Positions 9,794-20,552 of a DNA stretch of 64,000 bases are shown piece after piece. The notes beneath the pieces were generated by a model. That model worked only from the letters and a program-made list of their open reading frames with translations. It was not told the DNA's origin and made no database searches. The position numbers were made by a program, and so were the translations under genes. Within the stretch, counting starts at the first letter, position 1, and every line of letters begins with the position of its first letter. Location: positions 14,508,001-14,572,000 of the forward strand of contig OZ316898.1 of NCBI GenBank assembly GCA_973895155.1. Direction: 5' to 3'. This DNA comes from Marsupella aquatica. Lineage: Eukaryota > Marchantiophyta.

Positions 9794-11418
9794 ATGCTTG
9801 GGAGGTGACGAGGTTTTTTCGTGACAGGTTTTTCCAGTGTTCATTGTCGATGGTACATTCAGAGTTTCGTCGCATGAAACTTGATTGTGTGTGGCTGAGT
9901 GGATAGGTTAGTGAGAGGGCATTCTAACGGTGGTTAGAGCTCGCTGATCGGTATGATCCGTGGTGCGGAGGAATTAAAGTTTGCGTCGTTCAGGGTTTAT
10001 TCGTGTTCGACGGTATTTTGGGGGAGAAACCAGAGATCGTTTCTTCAACGGTGTGAGCTGTGCGGTGTGCGGGGCGTCGCATGTGATAGTTCAAGTTGAA
10101 GGTTGGAGCGTGCTGGTCATTTTGGTATCTAGTTTGCTGACGTTTGCAAAACGAGTGCATCGTGACGAGTGAAGGAGGCGTTCTGGTTTTTTGACAAGCT
10201 ATGGTGCTTGTTTTTCCCTGAACTGGATTACTCGTCGTGACGCTTGACTCGGAGGAAGAAACACGAAGTGCTGAGGCTCAACGGAGAGATTGTGGCGAGA
10301 CGGTTGTTTTGAGTCCGGGATTGGCACTTGACACGGAGTGAAGGCGACGCAACTGAAGTTCTTTCTCTGGTGGAGCTTCAGACGTGCCGGTGCAATTCGG
10401 AAACATTTTCATGTCGGCGGTCATCACTTTTCTCATTGGAAACCAAAGCGGAGGCGGCTGAGGTTTGTAACACGGCCTTTGTGTCATTTTGGGCACATTT
10501 TTAAGGTTAGTTTAGGGCATTTTTTGCCCCAATATGGCCCCAATACCCGACAAACCAGGTTTGCCATACGCCCCGGCGCGCACACCGGCCTCCCACATCC
10601 CTTTAAGTGCAAAAATGTGCTTTTTTGGGCCCAAATACGGCCAAAAACGCCCATATACGGCCCAAAAACGCGAAAATACGCGCGTTTTGACCCCTTTAAA
10701 CCCGTTTTTTGCTGTTTATACGCGATTCTGGCCGCGAATACGCGCGCCTTTGCCAGGGGCTTTAAAGACCCCTTTAGAGTGTGTTTTTCTGAATTTTTTT
10801 CTCTCCTCCTCATTGGTTGTGCCTCATCCCGGGCCCTATGACCCTCCGTTTTAACCGCTCTGACAGGGGGAACGGCCCCCTGTGAGCCCTGTTGGACTGT
10901 GCGGGAATATTCCCCAAAAATAGAGAGCTGGTTTTTGGCCGTCACACAAAGATTTCGTCCGCCGCACGGTAACTTTTTTGGTTCTTTTTTGGTGAGGACG
11001 TTGCCACTGGAGTTAGCAACGCGGCGCACCCATCACATCGCGATTCCGACGACAGGTTGTACTTGGTATTTCGGTTATTCTCCGAGGTGGTCAAAACGGG
11101 GGAGTTTCCCAAGGTTTTACCCACCCTGACCAAAATTTGAATAACTTTTCCGTCGAATTTCGATTTTGATTTCGGATTTCAGTATTGGACTCCTAGCTTT
11201 GTGGGCTACGCGGCGGTGTTGAGTTTTGAGTTTTATGAGAAGTTTTGAAAAAAGACGTTTTTTCGTGATTGTTTCATATGAGTGACTCGGAGGATACTAG
11301 AAGAATTGGCATCGGTGGAGCTTCAGGATCGTGACAGTCAGACGGAGAGTCTTAGGAGGAGCTGCTACCGTTTGAGGAGGAACTTATAACACCGGTACGA
11401 TCACCGGTGCGGCGTGCA
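9794..11418 (+). other. Copia-B long untranslated leader
   Basis: A 1.6-kb leader with no credible ORF, unusually long for a copia element of this size. Around 10600-10750 it holds a CpG-rich stretch built from variants of ATACGGCCAAAAACGCCC and ATACGCGCG. The open frames on both strands across 10338-11133 look fortuitous. Confidence 0.6.
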
Positions 11419-11472
11419 ATGGAGGAAGCTGTGTTACTACCAGAGCTGTCGGTAGTAGGGAAGAAGAGGGAG

Positions 11473-12333
11473 ATGGCTAGATTTGGAGGAGTGAAGTTTG
11501 AGGTGGAGAAGTACGATGGTCGTACTGATTACTTGCTCTGGGAGAAGCAAGTGAAAGGTGTTCTACGGGTAATGGGCTTAGCTCATCTGCTTTCATCGCG
11601 AGAGCAGTATGATGGAGAGGAGGAGATTTTAGTGAGGCAATGGAGATAGGAGCAGGTGATTGCTGTCAATGCAGTGATGCTATATCTCAAGCCGCACATC
11701 ATCAAGCAGTTGGATGATTATACGGATTGCGCGTCACTGTTCAAGGCTCTAAGAGAGAAGTACTACCGGGAAGATGCGTCAGACCGGCTGTACAAGAAGT
11801 CTCTCTTGATGAGCCTCAGGCTCAAGGAAGGGAGCAAGATGCAGGATCACCTGGATGAGTTTGACAGTCTAGCGGTTGATCTGTCAAACCTGGGAAAAGG
11901 AGTTGAAGATGAGGATAAGGCCTTGCTTTTGCTAAGCTCCTTACCGCCGTTATATCAGGGCTTGAAACAGGTGCTCTTGTACAGAGATCTGAAGTCCATT
12001 TCGTATAATGAGGTGGTAAGTTCTTTACTGTCTGATGATGCTCAGAAGAAGCTGGGTCAATCACAGATAGCATCTTCTTCTGGCACTGCGCTCAATGTGA
12101 ACAGGGGCAGAGCAACGCAGCGCACGAATGGGCAGAACAAGTTTAGATCAACATCACGGGGGAGATCTAAATCCAGAGGAAAAACGCAAGAGAGGAAGCC
12201 TCTTGCATGTTGGAATTGTGGCAAGCCAGGCCACATGAAAAGGGATTGTCGAGTAAAGGTCCCTACTGCCTCTGATAACGCAGCATCGAGCTCGCATGAG
12301 GTAGATTTACTCGATGATGATGACATATTGTGA
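11473..12333 (+). pseudogene. gag: Copia-B gag (capsid/nucleocapsid), two nonsense codons
   Basis: The frame is open from before 11419. The ATG at 11473 (MARFGGVKFEVEKYDG) matches the usual copia gag start best, though ATG 11419 is possible. TAG at 11647-11649 interrupts it, after which the same frame continues through the conserved capsid region (LKEGSKMQDHLDEFDSLAVDLSNLG, LLLSSLPPLYQGL). A basic RG/RS-rich stretch leads to one zinc knuckle, CWNCGKPGHMKRDC (C-x2-C-x4-H-x4-C). TGA at 12331-12333 ends the frame at the gag-protease border. There are no frameshifts. The product would assemble particles and bind genomic RNA; this copy would give only truncated products. Confidence 0.93.
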
Positions 12334-14130
12334 TGTCAAGGTTATGCTCTCAACGTAGTGTCAAATCCAGGTAGTGATGACTAGATTCTAGATAGTGCAT
12401 GTACTTTTCATATTTGCTCTAGAAGAGATTATTTCAGTTCTTACACGGTTTCCAACGGGTCAGTGTTGATGGGAAATGGAATCCCATGTCAAGTTGTTGG
12501 ACTTGGATCTGTACGATTTCAGATGTTTGATGGTGTTGTGAGAACATTGAGGAATGTGAGACATATTCCCAGCATGATGAAAAATCTCATTTCACTTGGA
12601 GTTTTAGAGACAAATGGCCATCAGTGGAGTTCTGCTAATGGTGTCCTTCAGGTTTCAACTGGTACTAAAGTTGTATTGAAGGAAAACAGATATTGCAATC
12701 TATACGTTATGGAGGGCAGTGTAGTCTATGATGAAGCCAATGTAACCTTATCTCATGAGGAGACGGCCCGGCTATGGCACTTCCGTTTGGGCCACATGAG
12801 TGAAAAAGGTTTGGTTATTCTTCAGAAGAAAGGATTACTTTCTAATTTGCAATCTTGTAAGTTGGAATTTTGTGAGCACTGTGTGCTAGGAAAGCAGCAC
12901 AGGAAACCCTTCGGAGTTGGAACTCACACCAGCAAGGAGGTACTTGAGTATGTACATAGTGATGTGTGGGGTCCCGCCCCTACTCCCTCACATTCTGGAC
13001 GGTTATACTATGTCACGTTCATTGACGATTACTCAAGGTATGTGTGGATATACTTTCTACACAATAAATCTGATGTTTTTGCCACTTTTAAGGAGTGGAA
13101 AGCCCAAGTTGAAAATCAGACTGGTAATAAGGTGAGATATCTTCGATCGGATAACGGCGGTGAATACAGTTCCGGTGAATTTGGAATGTATTGTAAGGAG
13201 CAGGGGATTACCCTCCATCTCACAACAAGCTATACTCCTCAGCAGAATGGTGTTTCTGAGAGACTCAACCGAACACTATTGGACCGCTCGAGGAGTATGT
13301 TGAGTCAATCATGCTTACCACATGAGTTTTGGGCTGAAGCTGTCAACACTGCAGCTTATTTGGTAAATTTTTCTCCATCTAGTTCTATTGGATTCAAGAT
13401 GCCATTTGAAATGAGGTATGGGCGTCCAGCAGATTACTCACATCTGAGGATTTTTGGATGTGATGCTTATGTGCTTACACCTTCCCAGCTTCGATCCAAG
13501 CTGGACTCCAAGTCGAAGAAGTGCATTTTCCTTGGTTATCAGAAAGGTGTGAAGGGTTATAGGTTATGGGATCCAGTAACCTATAAGCTAATTGTCAGTA
13601 GAGATGTATCCTTTAATGAATCCAGATCATCAAAGGAGGGAGAGAGTTCTCAAGACTCCCATACTGACAAGGGGAAATCTCCCATCCCGGACCGGGTTGA
13701 GGGGGAGATTAGTCATGATGCAGTTCATGACAGGAGAGATGGAGAAGCTCCGGGCTTGGAGCTGGTTCCTGTGATGGAACAAGAGGAGCAAATTGTTGCT
13801 GGGGTACCTCAAATTCAACCAACAGCAACAACAGATCAGCCTGAGTCATCTACTAGAAGAACTTCTAGTCGTTCTACTAGAGCTCCTACCAGGTATGGTC
13901 AATGGGCAGACTCATCTAAGCTAGATGATATTGACATTGCACCTGATGAAGATGATATGGCTTTGATCTTGGAAGAAGGAGAGCCTTCTTCGTATAGTGA
14001 GGCTTGTGCTTCAGAGCAGAAGCATGAGTGGAATGCAGCAATGCAGAGGGAGTTGCAATCTTTGAGTGACAACAAGACATGGGAGCTGGTGGTACTTCCA
14101 AGAGGTCAACAAGTGGTGGACAGCAAGTAG
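12334..14130 (+). pseudogene. pol: Copia-B pol, part 1: protease and integrase
   Basis: Same frame as gag. The protease motif ILDSAC (active-site Asp at 12391) follows a TAG at 12382-12384 that replaces the usual Trp (DD-stop-ILDSAC). The pre-integrase region FQMFDGVVRTLRNVRHIP is at about 12520. The integrase has an intact zinc finger (H-x3-H in FRLGHMSEKG, then FCEHC) and an intact D,D,E triad (HSDVWGP, RSDNGGEY, GVSERLNR). GKEL-like residues at KKCIFLGYQKGVKGYRLWDP mark the integrase C-terminus. An acidic/serine-rich linker (about 13600-13950) precedes RT. TAG at 14128-14130 again replaces a Trp of the RT start (SK-stop-IYKL). Confidence 0.94.
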
Positions 14131-15552
14131 ATTTACAAGTTGAAGGACAATCCTTCAGAGGGTGGAGATAAGATCTACAAGGCAAGGCTTGTTGCCAAGG
14201 GGTTCACTCAAGAGAAAGGAGTCGATTACAATGAGGTCTTTTCACCGGTGGCTAAGTATTCCACAATTTGGATCTTGTGTCAGCTTGTTGTGTTTTTTAA
14301 TCTGGTGATGGATCAGATGGATGTTGTTACTGCTTTTCTCTATGGCAACTTGGAAGAGATGATCTTCACGAGACAGCCACTAGGCTTTATGAAGAAGGGC
14401 CAAGAGAACTTAGTTTGCAGATTGCTCAAATCCTTGTATGGATTGAAGCAATCTCCCAGACAGTGGAACAAGCGGTTTGATGATTTCATGCTTGCTCAAG
14501 GTTTTATAAGGATGGTGTATGATCCTTGTGTGTATACGAAATCAGTCAAGAATGATGTATTTGGTTTCATCATTCTGGTGATCTATGTGGATGACATGCT
14601 AATTGTGGCTAAAGATCAATCTGAGGTTGACAGTCTCAAGGCAAAATTGAGCGCTGAATTCAGGATGAAGGATCTTGGTAAGGCCAAGAGGATCTTAGGG
14701 ATGGAGATTTTTAGGAGGTCTGAGACTGGACAGTTGTGCTTGAGTCAAGGCCAGTATGCGAGGAAAGTACTTGCACGATTCAACATGGAGAACTGTAAGC
14801 CAGTGAGTATTCCTTTAGCTTCACATTTCAAGTTATCATCAGCTTTCTCTCCTACGGATGCTGTGGAGAAAGGTCTGATGGCTAAGATTCCTTATGAGAA
14901 GGCAGTAGGCAGTCTGATGTATTTGATGACTTGTACTAGGCCTGACTTGGCCCTAGCGATGGGCAAGGTTAGCAGATTCATGTCAAATCCAGGGAAGGTA
15001 CATTGGGAAGCTGTGAAATGGATTCTCAGGTATGTGAAGGGAACACAGGACTATGGATTACTATTTGATAACAGATCAAATAGAACGTTAGTTGGCTATG
15101 TAGATTCTGACTATGGAGGTTGTCTGGATACAAGGAGATCTACAACTAGGTTTGTATACACTCTTGGAGGAGGATGTATCAGTTGGAAATCTACCTTGCA
15201 GAAGTGCATATCTCAGTCTACTACAGAAGCATAGTATGTTGCAGCAGCAGAAGCTGCAAAGGAAGCAATTTGGTTGGATAAGTTGATCGCGGAGATGGGT
15301 TTAGAGCATGGAAAAATGACTCTAAACTGTGATAGTCAGAGTGCTCTTCACTTGGCTGCTAACCAGGTGATGGATAGCAGGGTGAAGCACATTGATATTA
15401 GGTACCATTTTATCAGGCAAGCAGTGTCTGATAAAACTTTTGAGCTAATCAAGATTGATGGAAAGCTCAATCCCGTTGATGCCTTTACCAAAGTGATTCC
15501 TTTGGAGAGTTTCTCAAGACACCGTGCTACTTTGCAGGTTTTGCAGTTGTAG
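14131..15552 (+). pseudogene. pol: Copia-B pol, part 2: reverse transcriptase and RNase H
   Basis: Same frame as part 1. RT motifs are intact: KARLVAKGFTQEKGVDY, LVMDQMDVVTAFLYG (catalytic Asp), LYGLKQSPRQWNKRF and YVDDM at 14584-14598. RNase H follows: VGYVDSDYGGCLDTRRSTT, then TTEA interrupted by TAG 15232-15234 (usually Glu, TTEAEY), then NCDSQSALHL and the conserved tail KHIDIRYHFIRQ. The frame ends at 15552. The stop within RNase H removes a catalytic Glu. This enzyme copies element RNA to DNA in cytoplasmic particles; here it is inactivated by point changes only. Confidence 0.94.
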
Positions 15553-15733
15553 TGCAAGTAGAGTTATTTAGCAATGTGTGACTATTTGTATATGGATTAC
15601 TCATTCATGTTAGGCTACGGCTTAGTTCTAGTTAACCCTTGTGGTTTTTAGGGGGAGACCTGGTTTGGTGATTGTCTAGAACTTCCCGCTGAGGATTCCA
15701 TATGGTAGCATTTAGTCCAGTCCCCAAGACAAG

Positions 15734-15748
15734 AGTCAAGGGGGAGTT
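15734..15748 (+). promoter_or_regulatory. Copia-B polypurine tract
   Basis: GTCAAGGGGGAGTT lies directly before the 3' LTR, the expected second-strand primer position. Confidence 0.85.
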
Positions 15749-16092
15749 TGTTAGATATTGCTCTAGTCGTGTGACTCTTGTGCTAACCACAGTTAGGCTA
15801 ACTCGGGTTAGGACCTAGCTAAGGTTAGCGGTAGTGTTGTTGTGCATATAGCCAGGGCTGATGCCAGACCCTGGTGGAACTTAGGCTCATTGTTACAGAG
15901 CTAGTTGAGAGATAGGGAGAGCTTGTGCTGTGGATGCTTGGTATGGCTGGTCGGCCTAGAGTGCAGTAAAGCTCTTGTGTGTTCCCGTGGACGTAGCCTC
16001 ATGTGGAGGTGAACCACGTATCTCTCTGTGTCGACTATTGTGCGTTGGATGGTTCATGGGCTTGCCGTTACGAATGTCGTCTATGCTCAACA
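15749..16092 (+). repeat. Copia-B 3' LTR (344 bp)
   Basis: Same length as the 5' LTR with about seven differences. It ends CTCAACA and is followed by the GAATC duplication and the resumed copia-A RNase H frame. Confidence 0.97.
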
Positions 16093-16543
16093 GAATCTAC
16101 ATTAGAGTTGGGAGGTTATGTAGATTTAGATTATGCTGGTAACTTGGATAACGGGAAGTCTACTATATGCTATGTGTTTATGTTGGGTGGAGGTTGTCTT
16201 AGCTGGAAGTCAGCAACTCAATTGTGTGTTGCGTTGTCTACTACTAAGGCTGAGTACATGGCTGCTTAATTGCGAGGCAACCAAGTAGCTGATCTAGCTA
16301 CAGAGATTGGTGAGTGATCTGGGTCTTTCACCTGAAAGACCGGTGCTGTTGTGTGATAGTCAAAGTGCTTTGCATTTGGCTAAGAACCATGTGTTCCATG
16401 CAAGGACAAAGCACATTGATATTCGTTATCACTTCATCCGTGAGGTGATTGAGATGAAGCAGATGTTTCTGGAGAAGGTGGCTTCAGAGGAGAATGCAAC
16501 AGACATGCTTACCAAAGTTTTACCTACCAGTAGCTTTAATTAG
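16093..16543 (+). pseudogene. pol: Copia-A pol, part 2: rest of RNase H
   Basis: Continues the domain cut at 9435. It shows LGGYVDLDYAGNLDNGKST (first catalytic Asp), LSTTKAEYMAA (Glu present), a stop with a frame change near 16269-16305, then LLCDSQSALHLAKN, KHIDIRYHFIRE and NATDMLTKVLP. The end at 16543 is the normal copia pol C-terminus. It is a fragment of a dead element. Confidence 0.93.
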
Positions 16544-16647
16544 TCATTGTGTGGATATAATTAATGTAAGGGCCAAACTGGAGACTATGTAGATATATGT
16601 TACTTAGTTACATATTGTATATCACCTGACTCATTGTGTGAACTGGA

Positions 16648-16661
16648 GTCAAGGTGGAGAT
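16648..16661 (+). promoter_or_regulatory. Copia-A polypurine tract
   Basis: GTCAAGGTGGAGAT, immediately before the 3' LTR. Confidence 0.8.
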
Positions 16662-16957
16662 TGTTAGGAATTGACTCAAGTTCCCGACTATAGTTAGTTT
16701 GGCCTTACTAGGGTTAATTGATCCTTGGTTAGTTTAGGATAAGATCCACTTATTTAGGCCCACACATCTTAGTCCCCTTGGGGGGTATAGGTTGGAGGGA
16801 GAGCATTCTCTCCCTCATTCTTCACATGTTCAATCTCATGAGCTATGGATCCTTCAGGATTTTCTCCATGATCGTGGTGTCTTGTTGGTGTAGTGTGAGA
16901 TTGAATGCTCTCATATTTCGCATTGCTGTCTAGTCTGGAGCTGACAGTTTTCCTACA
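16662..16957 (+). repeat. Copia-A 3' LTR (296 bp)
   Basis: Intact TG...CA LTR, TGTTAGGAATTGACT to TTTTCCTACA, followed by the duplication GAAAT. It serves as the empty-site reference for the insert at 805 and the MITE at 5094. Confidence 0.95.
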
Positions 16958-17040
16958 GAAATAACATGTAAGGAGTCCTCAATATGTCTAATGTAGTGGT
17001 TTAGATATCATACATGTTTTATTCAACACTTGTCAAACAA

Positions 17041-17372
17041 CTCGGGGGGATCACTTCCACGAAAATGGCACATCATGTGCGATGAAATATAGGCCCATTT
17101 AAATGGGTGTGGCAGGAAACTTCCAAAGTTTTGTGGAAAAACAAATAGTGCTTGTCTTATTGATTGGTTGGTTCTAAAGAACAAATAGGCCTATTTAATT
17201 ATAAAAAATATTTCTTTAAAGTTTTAGGGGTTTTTAAGGTAAAAATGATAAAAATTAAGGAAGAAAGTGTGTTGCAAAAAAAAGTCACTTTAAGTTAGGA
17301 GGACAAACCCTGAAACATCGCACACAAGATATGGCCCTCCATATAGTGCCCCCCCTCCCCGCGCGCAGCAAG
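17041..17372 (-). mobile_element. MITE-A copy 3, diverged (332 bp)
   Basis: The left end is CTCGGGGGGATCACTTCC and the interior matches parts of MITE-A (CATCATGTGCGATGAAATATAGGCCCATTTAAATGG; CCATATAGTGCCCCCC). An 8-bp duplication TCAAACAA is present at 17033-17040 and 17373-17380. The right end is decayed and an AT-rich stretch makes it longer than the 245-bp copies. It is older than copies 1 and 2. Confidence 0.85.
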
Positions 17373-17380
17373 TCAAACAA

Positions 17381-19149
17381 TCATAATGGCCAAATGAATG
17401 GCAATTTACTGTGTTGATTGACCCAAATCCCAAATCAATCCATGATTATCCAATGGTTACATCAAGGTATGTGTTTCGCCAAGCCACACGCATACTCAAT
17501 AGATTTCATTTACATATTTTAATCCTGGCCGTTGGATATAGATGTATGTTCCATATATGTTACCCTCTCATGAGTCCTTTTATGCCCCCAATCTCGTTTA
17601 TTACGTAGGTAGAATCAACCATTAGATGATCACCAGGGGCTACCTCTCTTAGAAACCCAACTCAATTGGGAAAAACTGTAATTAAAGATAAACACACTGG
17701 TTCATGTAAGGTTTTTATTGCAGTAAGAACACACTATATGATGGGCTTATTTAAGGCCAAAAGAAGTCCGAGAAGCCCAGCAAAGGACCAAAACCAAAGA
17801 AATGGAATGCAAATTGAAGCAGAATCAAGATGAAACCCAATGTGAACAAGGCAGCAACGCAGGCACCCTACATTGAGACCTTAGCCCACGAAAGTTTTGG
17901 GCAAAAGTGAAACAAATGGTAAATTAAGCCAGGGAAATGAACTGTCCAGCCTTGCTACATGCTTGGGCTAAGTAGATTAGATCCCCAAACTTCTATGTAC
18001 CTTCAGCTTGAGAGCTTGACCTTATTGGAAGTTTTAATTTCCTGCTGAAAATCAATGCAACGTAAGCGGGATGCAATCATTTGTTTAATGTAATCTTCAG
18101 TTGGCATAAAAAAATTGATTATATCCCATATTTGAATCAGTGGACTCTATTTTCCTCATCTGTACAAGTCGAGTTGGAGACAAAAAAAATATTGACAATT
18201 GGAATATACTTTGAGAGTGTTCTTTTTGTGCTGAATGCAATTTTTACTAACAAGTAACATTTTGAAGAGTTGGAGGTCTACTCTAGAGTATTTATGAGCA
18301 GGGATGCAACAGTTTGGACACTTTGTAGTAATCTGCCATAAAATGCATATGTGGACCACTTGGCCAAAAGCAACAGTATGTGCAATTATCCCAGCCAAGC
18401 TATTAAGCTACTATGGTTAGTGACTACTTTAGTAGTGTAGTTCAATCCTACAGCAAAAGACTTGATGGGGTCCCTCTAGGTAAACATAGTCCCTCATTTT
18501 TCAAATGTACTTCTTGGGGCCCCTTGTCCCTGTAACCCTTCCTTGTCACATGTGTGATTACTTTTTTTTTCCTTGTTTAATTCTAACATAGTAGGTAGAT
18601 GTATGTACATTCCATAGGAACTATTTTTTAATGTAAACTTAGTTAGCCCCTCTCACTCCATATTCATTTTATTCTTGCCTTCATTGAAATATTCTGCATA
18701 CATAGTACCTACTCTCTTTATTCATTCCTGTTTTTTAAAGTATTCATGCTTGAAAGTAATTCTAAGTAATTCTCCAAGTATTGTCTTCCCTGAACTTTTA
18801 GTAAGGTGCAGCAATGGTTTTGAGTGCTATCGGGGTGCTATTTTTATTAAATGTGTTTGGTAAATAAATCACATGGGGACTTAAATAATTTTTTGATTCT
18901 ATTTTTTCCAAAGGTTTTTTGGAAATAAATCACATCAGACGTGAGCATTTCTTTTGTGTTATTTTGGTGAAAGGCATTTTTAGATATAAATCACATCTGA
19001 TGTGAGCTTAGGTAGAGTATTTCAGGCAATTTACACAATCATGTCACGTACACATTTAAGCTGCATGCATAATATTTCAAAAAGTATCACAATTCAAGCG
19101 GATTCACAAAAATTGACTTGACAATGCCATTTGCAATTAGGCGAGAGTA
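17381..19149. other. AT-rich unassigned DNA
   Basis: No gene or known element recognised. Around 18860-19010 there are short direct repeats of AAATAAATCACAT(C/G)(A/G)GACGTGAGC-like sequence, possibly decayed repeats. Short frames here lack recognisable domains. Confidence 0.4.
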
Positions 19150-20253
19150 TTAGGCGATGGTATTATGCTTCCTGGATTCCTGGATGGCGTTATTAAGCTA
19201 GTTTCTAAGTCGACAAATAAGTCCAGGCTTTCTGATTGAAGATCGATGACACTATTGAATATAGCCTATAAAATCATTGTCAAGCTAATTGCAATCAGGC
19301 TTTGAAGTGTTGTTCTGCAGATATATGGTGACTATCCAACAAACCAGTTTTGTTCCAGGGAGGCAAATTCTTGATAATATATCTATGGCCTGGCTGGCTG
19401 CTGACTTACTACTAAATAACGCCCCAACTCTTTTCCTCAAGATGCATGTACTTCTCCAAGGCATTTGACAGGGTTGATCACAGATACATTAGAGAAACAT
19501 TGGCTACCTCTGGCTTGAGTCCCTTGCTCATCGAGAATATCATGGGGCTGATGACCAGTGCGTCTGCAAAAGTCCACATGAATGGGCAATTCACGGAGCC
19601 TATTCATCTTTTGCGGTGAGAATGTCAGGGATTTCTCCTTGCACCTTTGGTTTACGCCTTATCCACCCAACCTCTAATGGATTTCTTTGATGCAAGAGAA
19701 GTCCCATGGAATCAAAATAAATAATGAGCTCACTATTTTCCACAAATTTTTTGTGGATGACCTTGAAATTCTCACCCCTGCTCGGGAGCCTTGCTTCTTG
19801 GAAATTAGAGAAAAAATTATATATATGAACTTGCTGCAAGGGCAAGACTTAATATGGAAAAGACAAAGGTGTCTTTATTTTGCATAGATCCTCCTCCATA
19901 TTGGCTGGTCAATTCTAAGTGTGTGATAATTCCTCTTGCTACTTGGGGCACCCATTGGTAATAATCTCTCCAGATTATAGTTTCAGGGATTTTGCATGAG
20001 AAATTGAATAAAAGGCTAGCTAGCTGCAAGTTGTTCAAACAAACAATTCTCCTTCACAGGCCAGGTACTATTGATCAAATAGGTATAATTGCTATCTATG
20101 AGGATGTTCATATGATATACATCCACTTTGTAGGAAGTATTACCAATCCCATTTCGCAGACCTGTAAGGACTTTCTTTGGGGCTATACCAAAGACGGAGG
20201 ACGAAAAACTCTCTTAGTATCTTGGGATTGTATGTGTCACCATAAGCAAGATG
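19150..20253 (+). pseudogene. L1-type LINE reverse transcriptase remnant
   Basis: Read across frames, the region keeps L1-type RT landmarks in order. SMTLLNIAYKIIVKLIAIRL is near 19245. TGFVPGRQILDNISMAWLAADL-like sequence, broken by a shift, is near 19350-19410. A decayed DYSRAFDRVDH motif is near 19450. The FVDDLEIL catalytic motif (Y/FxDD) is near 19750, and DFLWGYTKDGGRKTLLVSWD near 20170 is a typical L1 C-terminal segment. Many stops and shifts make it inert. It ends at the MITE-B insertion. Confidence 0.85.
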
Positions 20254-20544
20254 CCGGAGGTTGACTATCAAAAATTTTAGGAACCATGTGCAATCTAAAA
20301 TAGGTATTTTTGATAAAAATTAACTAAATTTTTAAAAAGCGTAGGAGACAAAAGAAGGTATTATAAACTCATATTTATATAATATTTTTAAATCTATTAA
20401 TACCTTTTGTAAAGTTAACTACGTTATTAATATTGAAAATGGAGAATATTCTTGAAATATTTGCTTTATAAAATAGGTCTATTTATATATTAGACTAGAA
20501 TTGCACGTGATACCCCAAAATATACACTTAGTTAACCCCCCGAG
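20254..20544 (+). mobile_element. MITE-B copy 2 (about 291 bp)
   Basis: Matches MITE-B copy 1 across its length, with the 5' end decayed (CCGGAGGTTGAC) and the 3' end intact (GTTAACCCCCCGAG). The flanks GCAAGATG and GCAAGACA (20246-20253 and 20545-20552) are an imperfect 8-bp duplication. It interrupts the L1 remnant. Confidence 0.88.
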
Positions 20545-20552
20545 GCAAGACA

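Larger units (their letters stand above)
9436..16092 (+). mobile_element. Copia-B: complete Ty1/copia retrotransposon inside copia-A
   Basis: Bounded by TGTTAG...CAACA and by a perfect 5-bp duplication GAATC (9431-9435 and 16093-16097). It interrupts the RNase H region of copia-A, whose frame resumes at 16093. The two LTRs are both 344 bp and differ at about seven positions (about 2%), so it is much younger than its host. It has a primer site, a 1.6-kb leader, one continuous gag-pol frame and a polypurine tract. The frame carries five nonsense codons, so this copy is not autonomous. A related solo LTR lies at 54772-55116. Confidence 0.97.
760..16957 (+). mobile_element. Copia-A: Ty1/copia LTR retrotransposon, old and heavily nested
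   Basis: The outer boundaries are fixed by TG...CA LTR ends and by a perfect 5-bp duplication, GAAAT, at 755-759 and 16958-16962. The domain order gag, (protease lost), integrase, RT, RNase H is that of Ty1/copia. The element is interrupted by a 4.2-kb insert (805-4988), a MITE (5094-5338) and a complete second copia element (9436-16092). Removing these and their target duplications leaves about 5.1 kb, a normal copia length. By eye the two LTRs differ at roughly 20 positions plus small indels over about 300 bp, so this is clearly older than copia-B. All coding parts are broken, so this is a dead copy. Confidence 0.95.

Noticed and set aside
10338-11133. Open frames in the copia-B leader
   Set aside because: Overlapping frames on both strands with odd composition and no domains; the gag start lies downstream at 11473.
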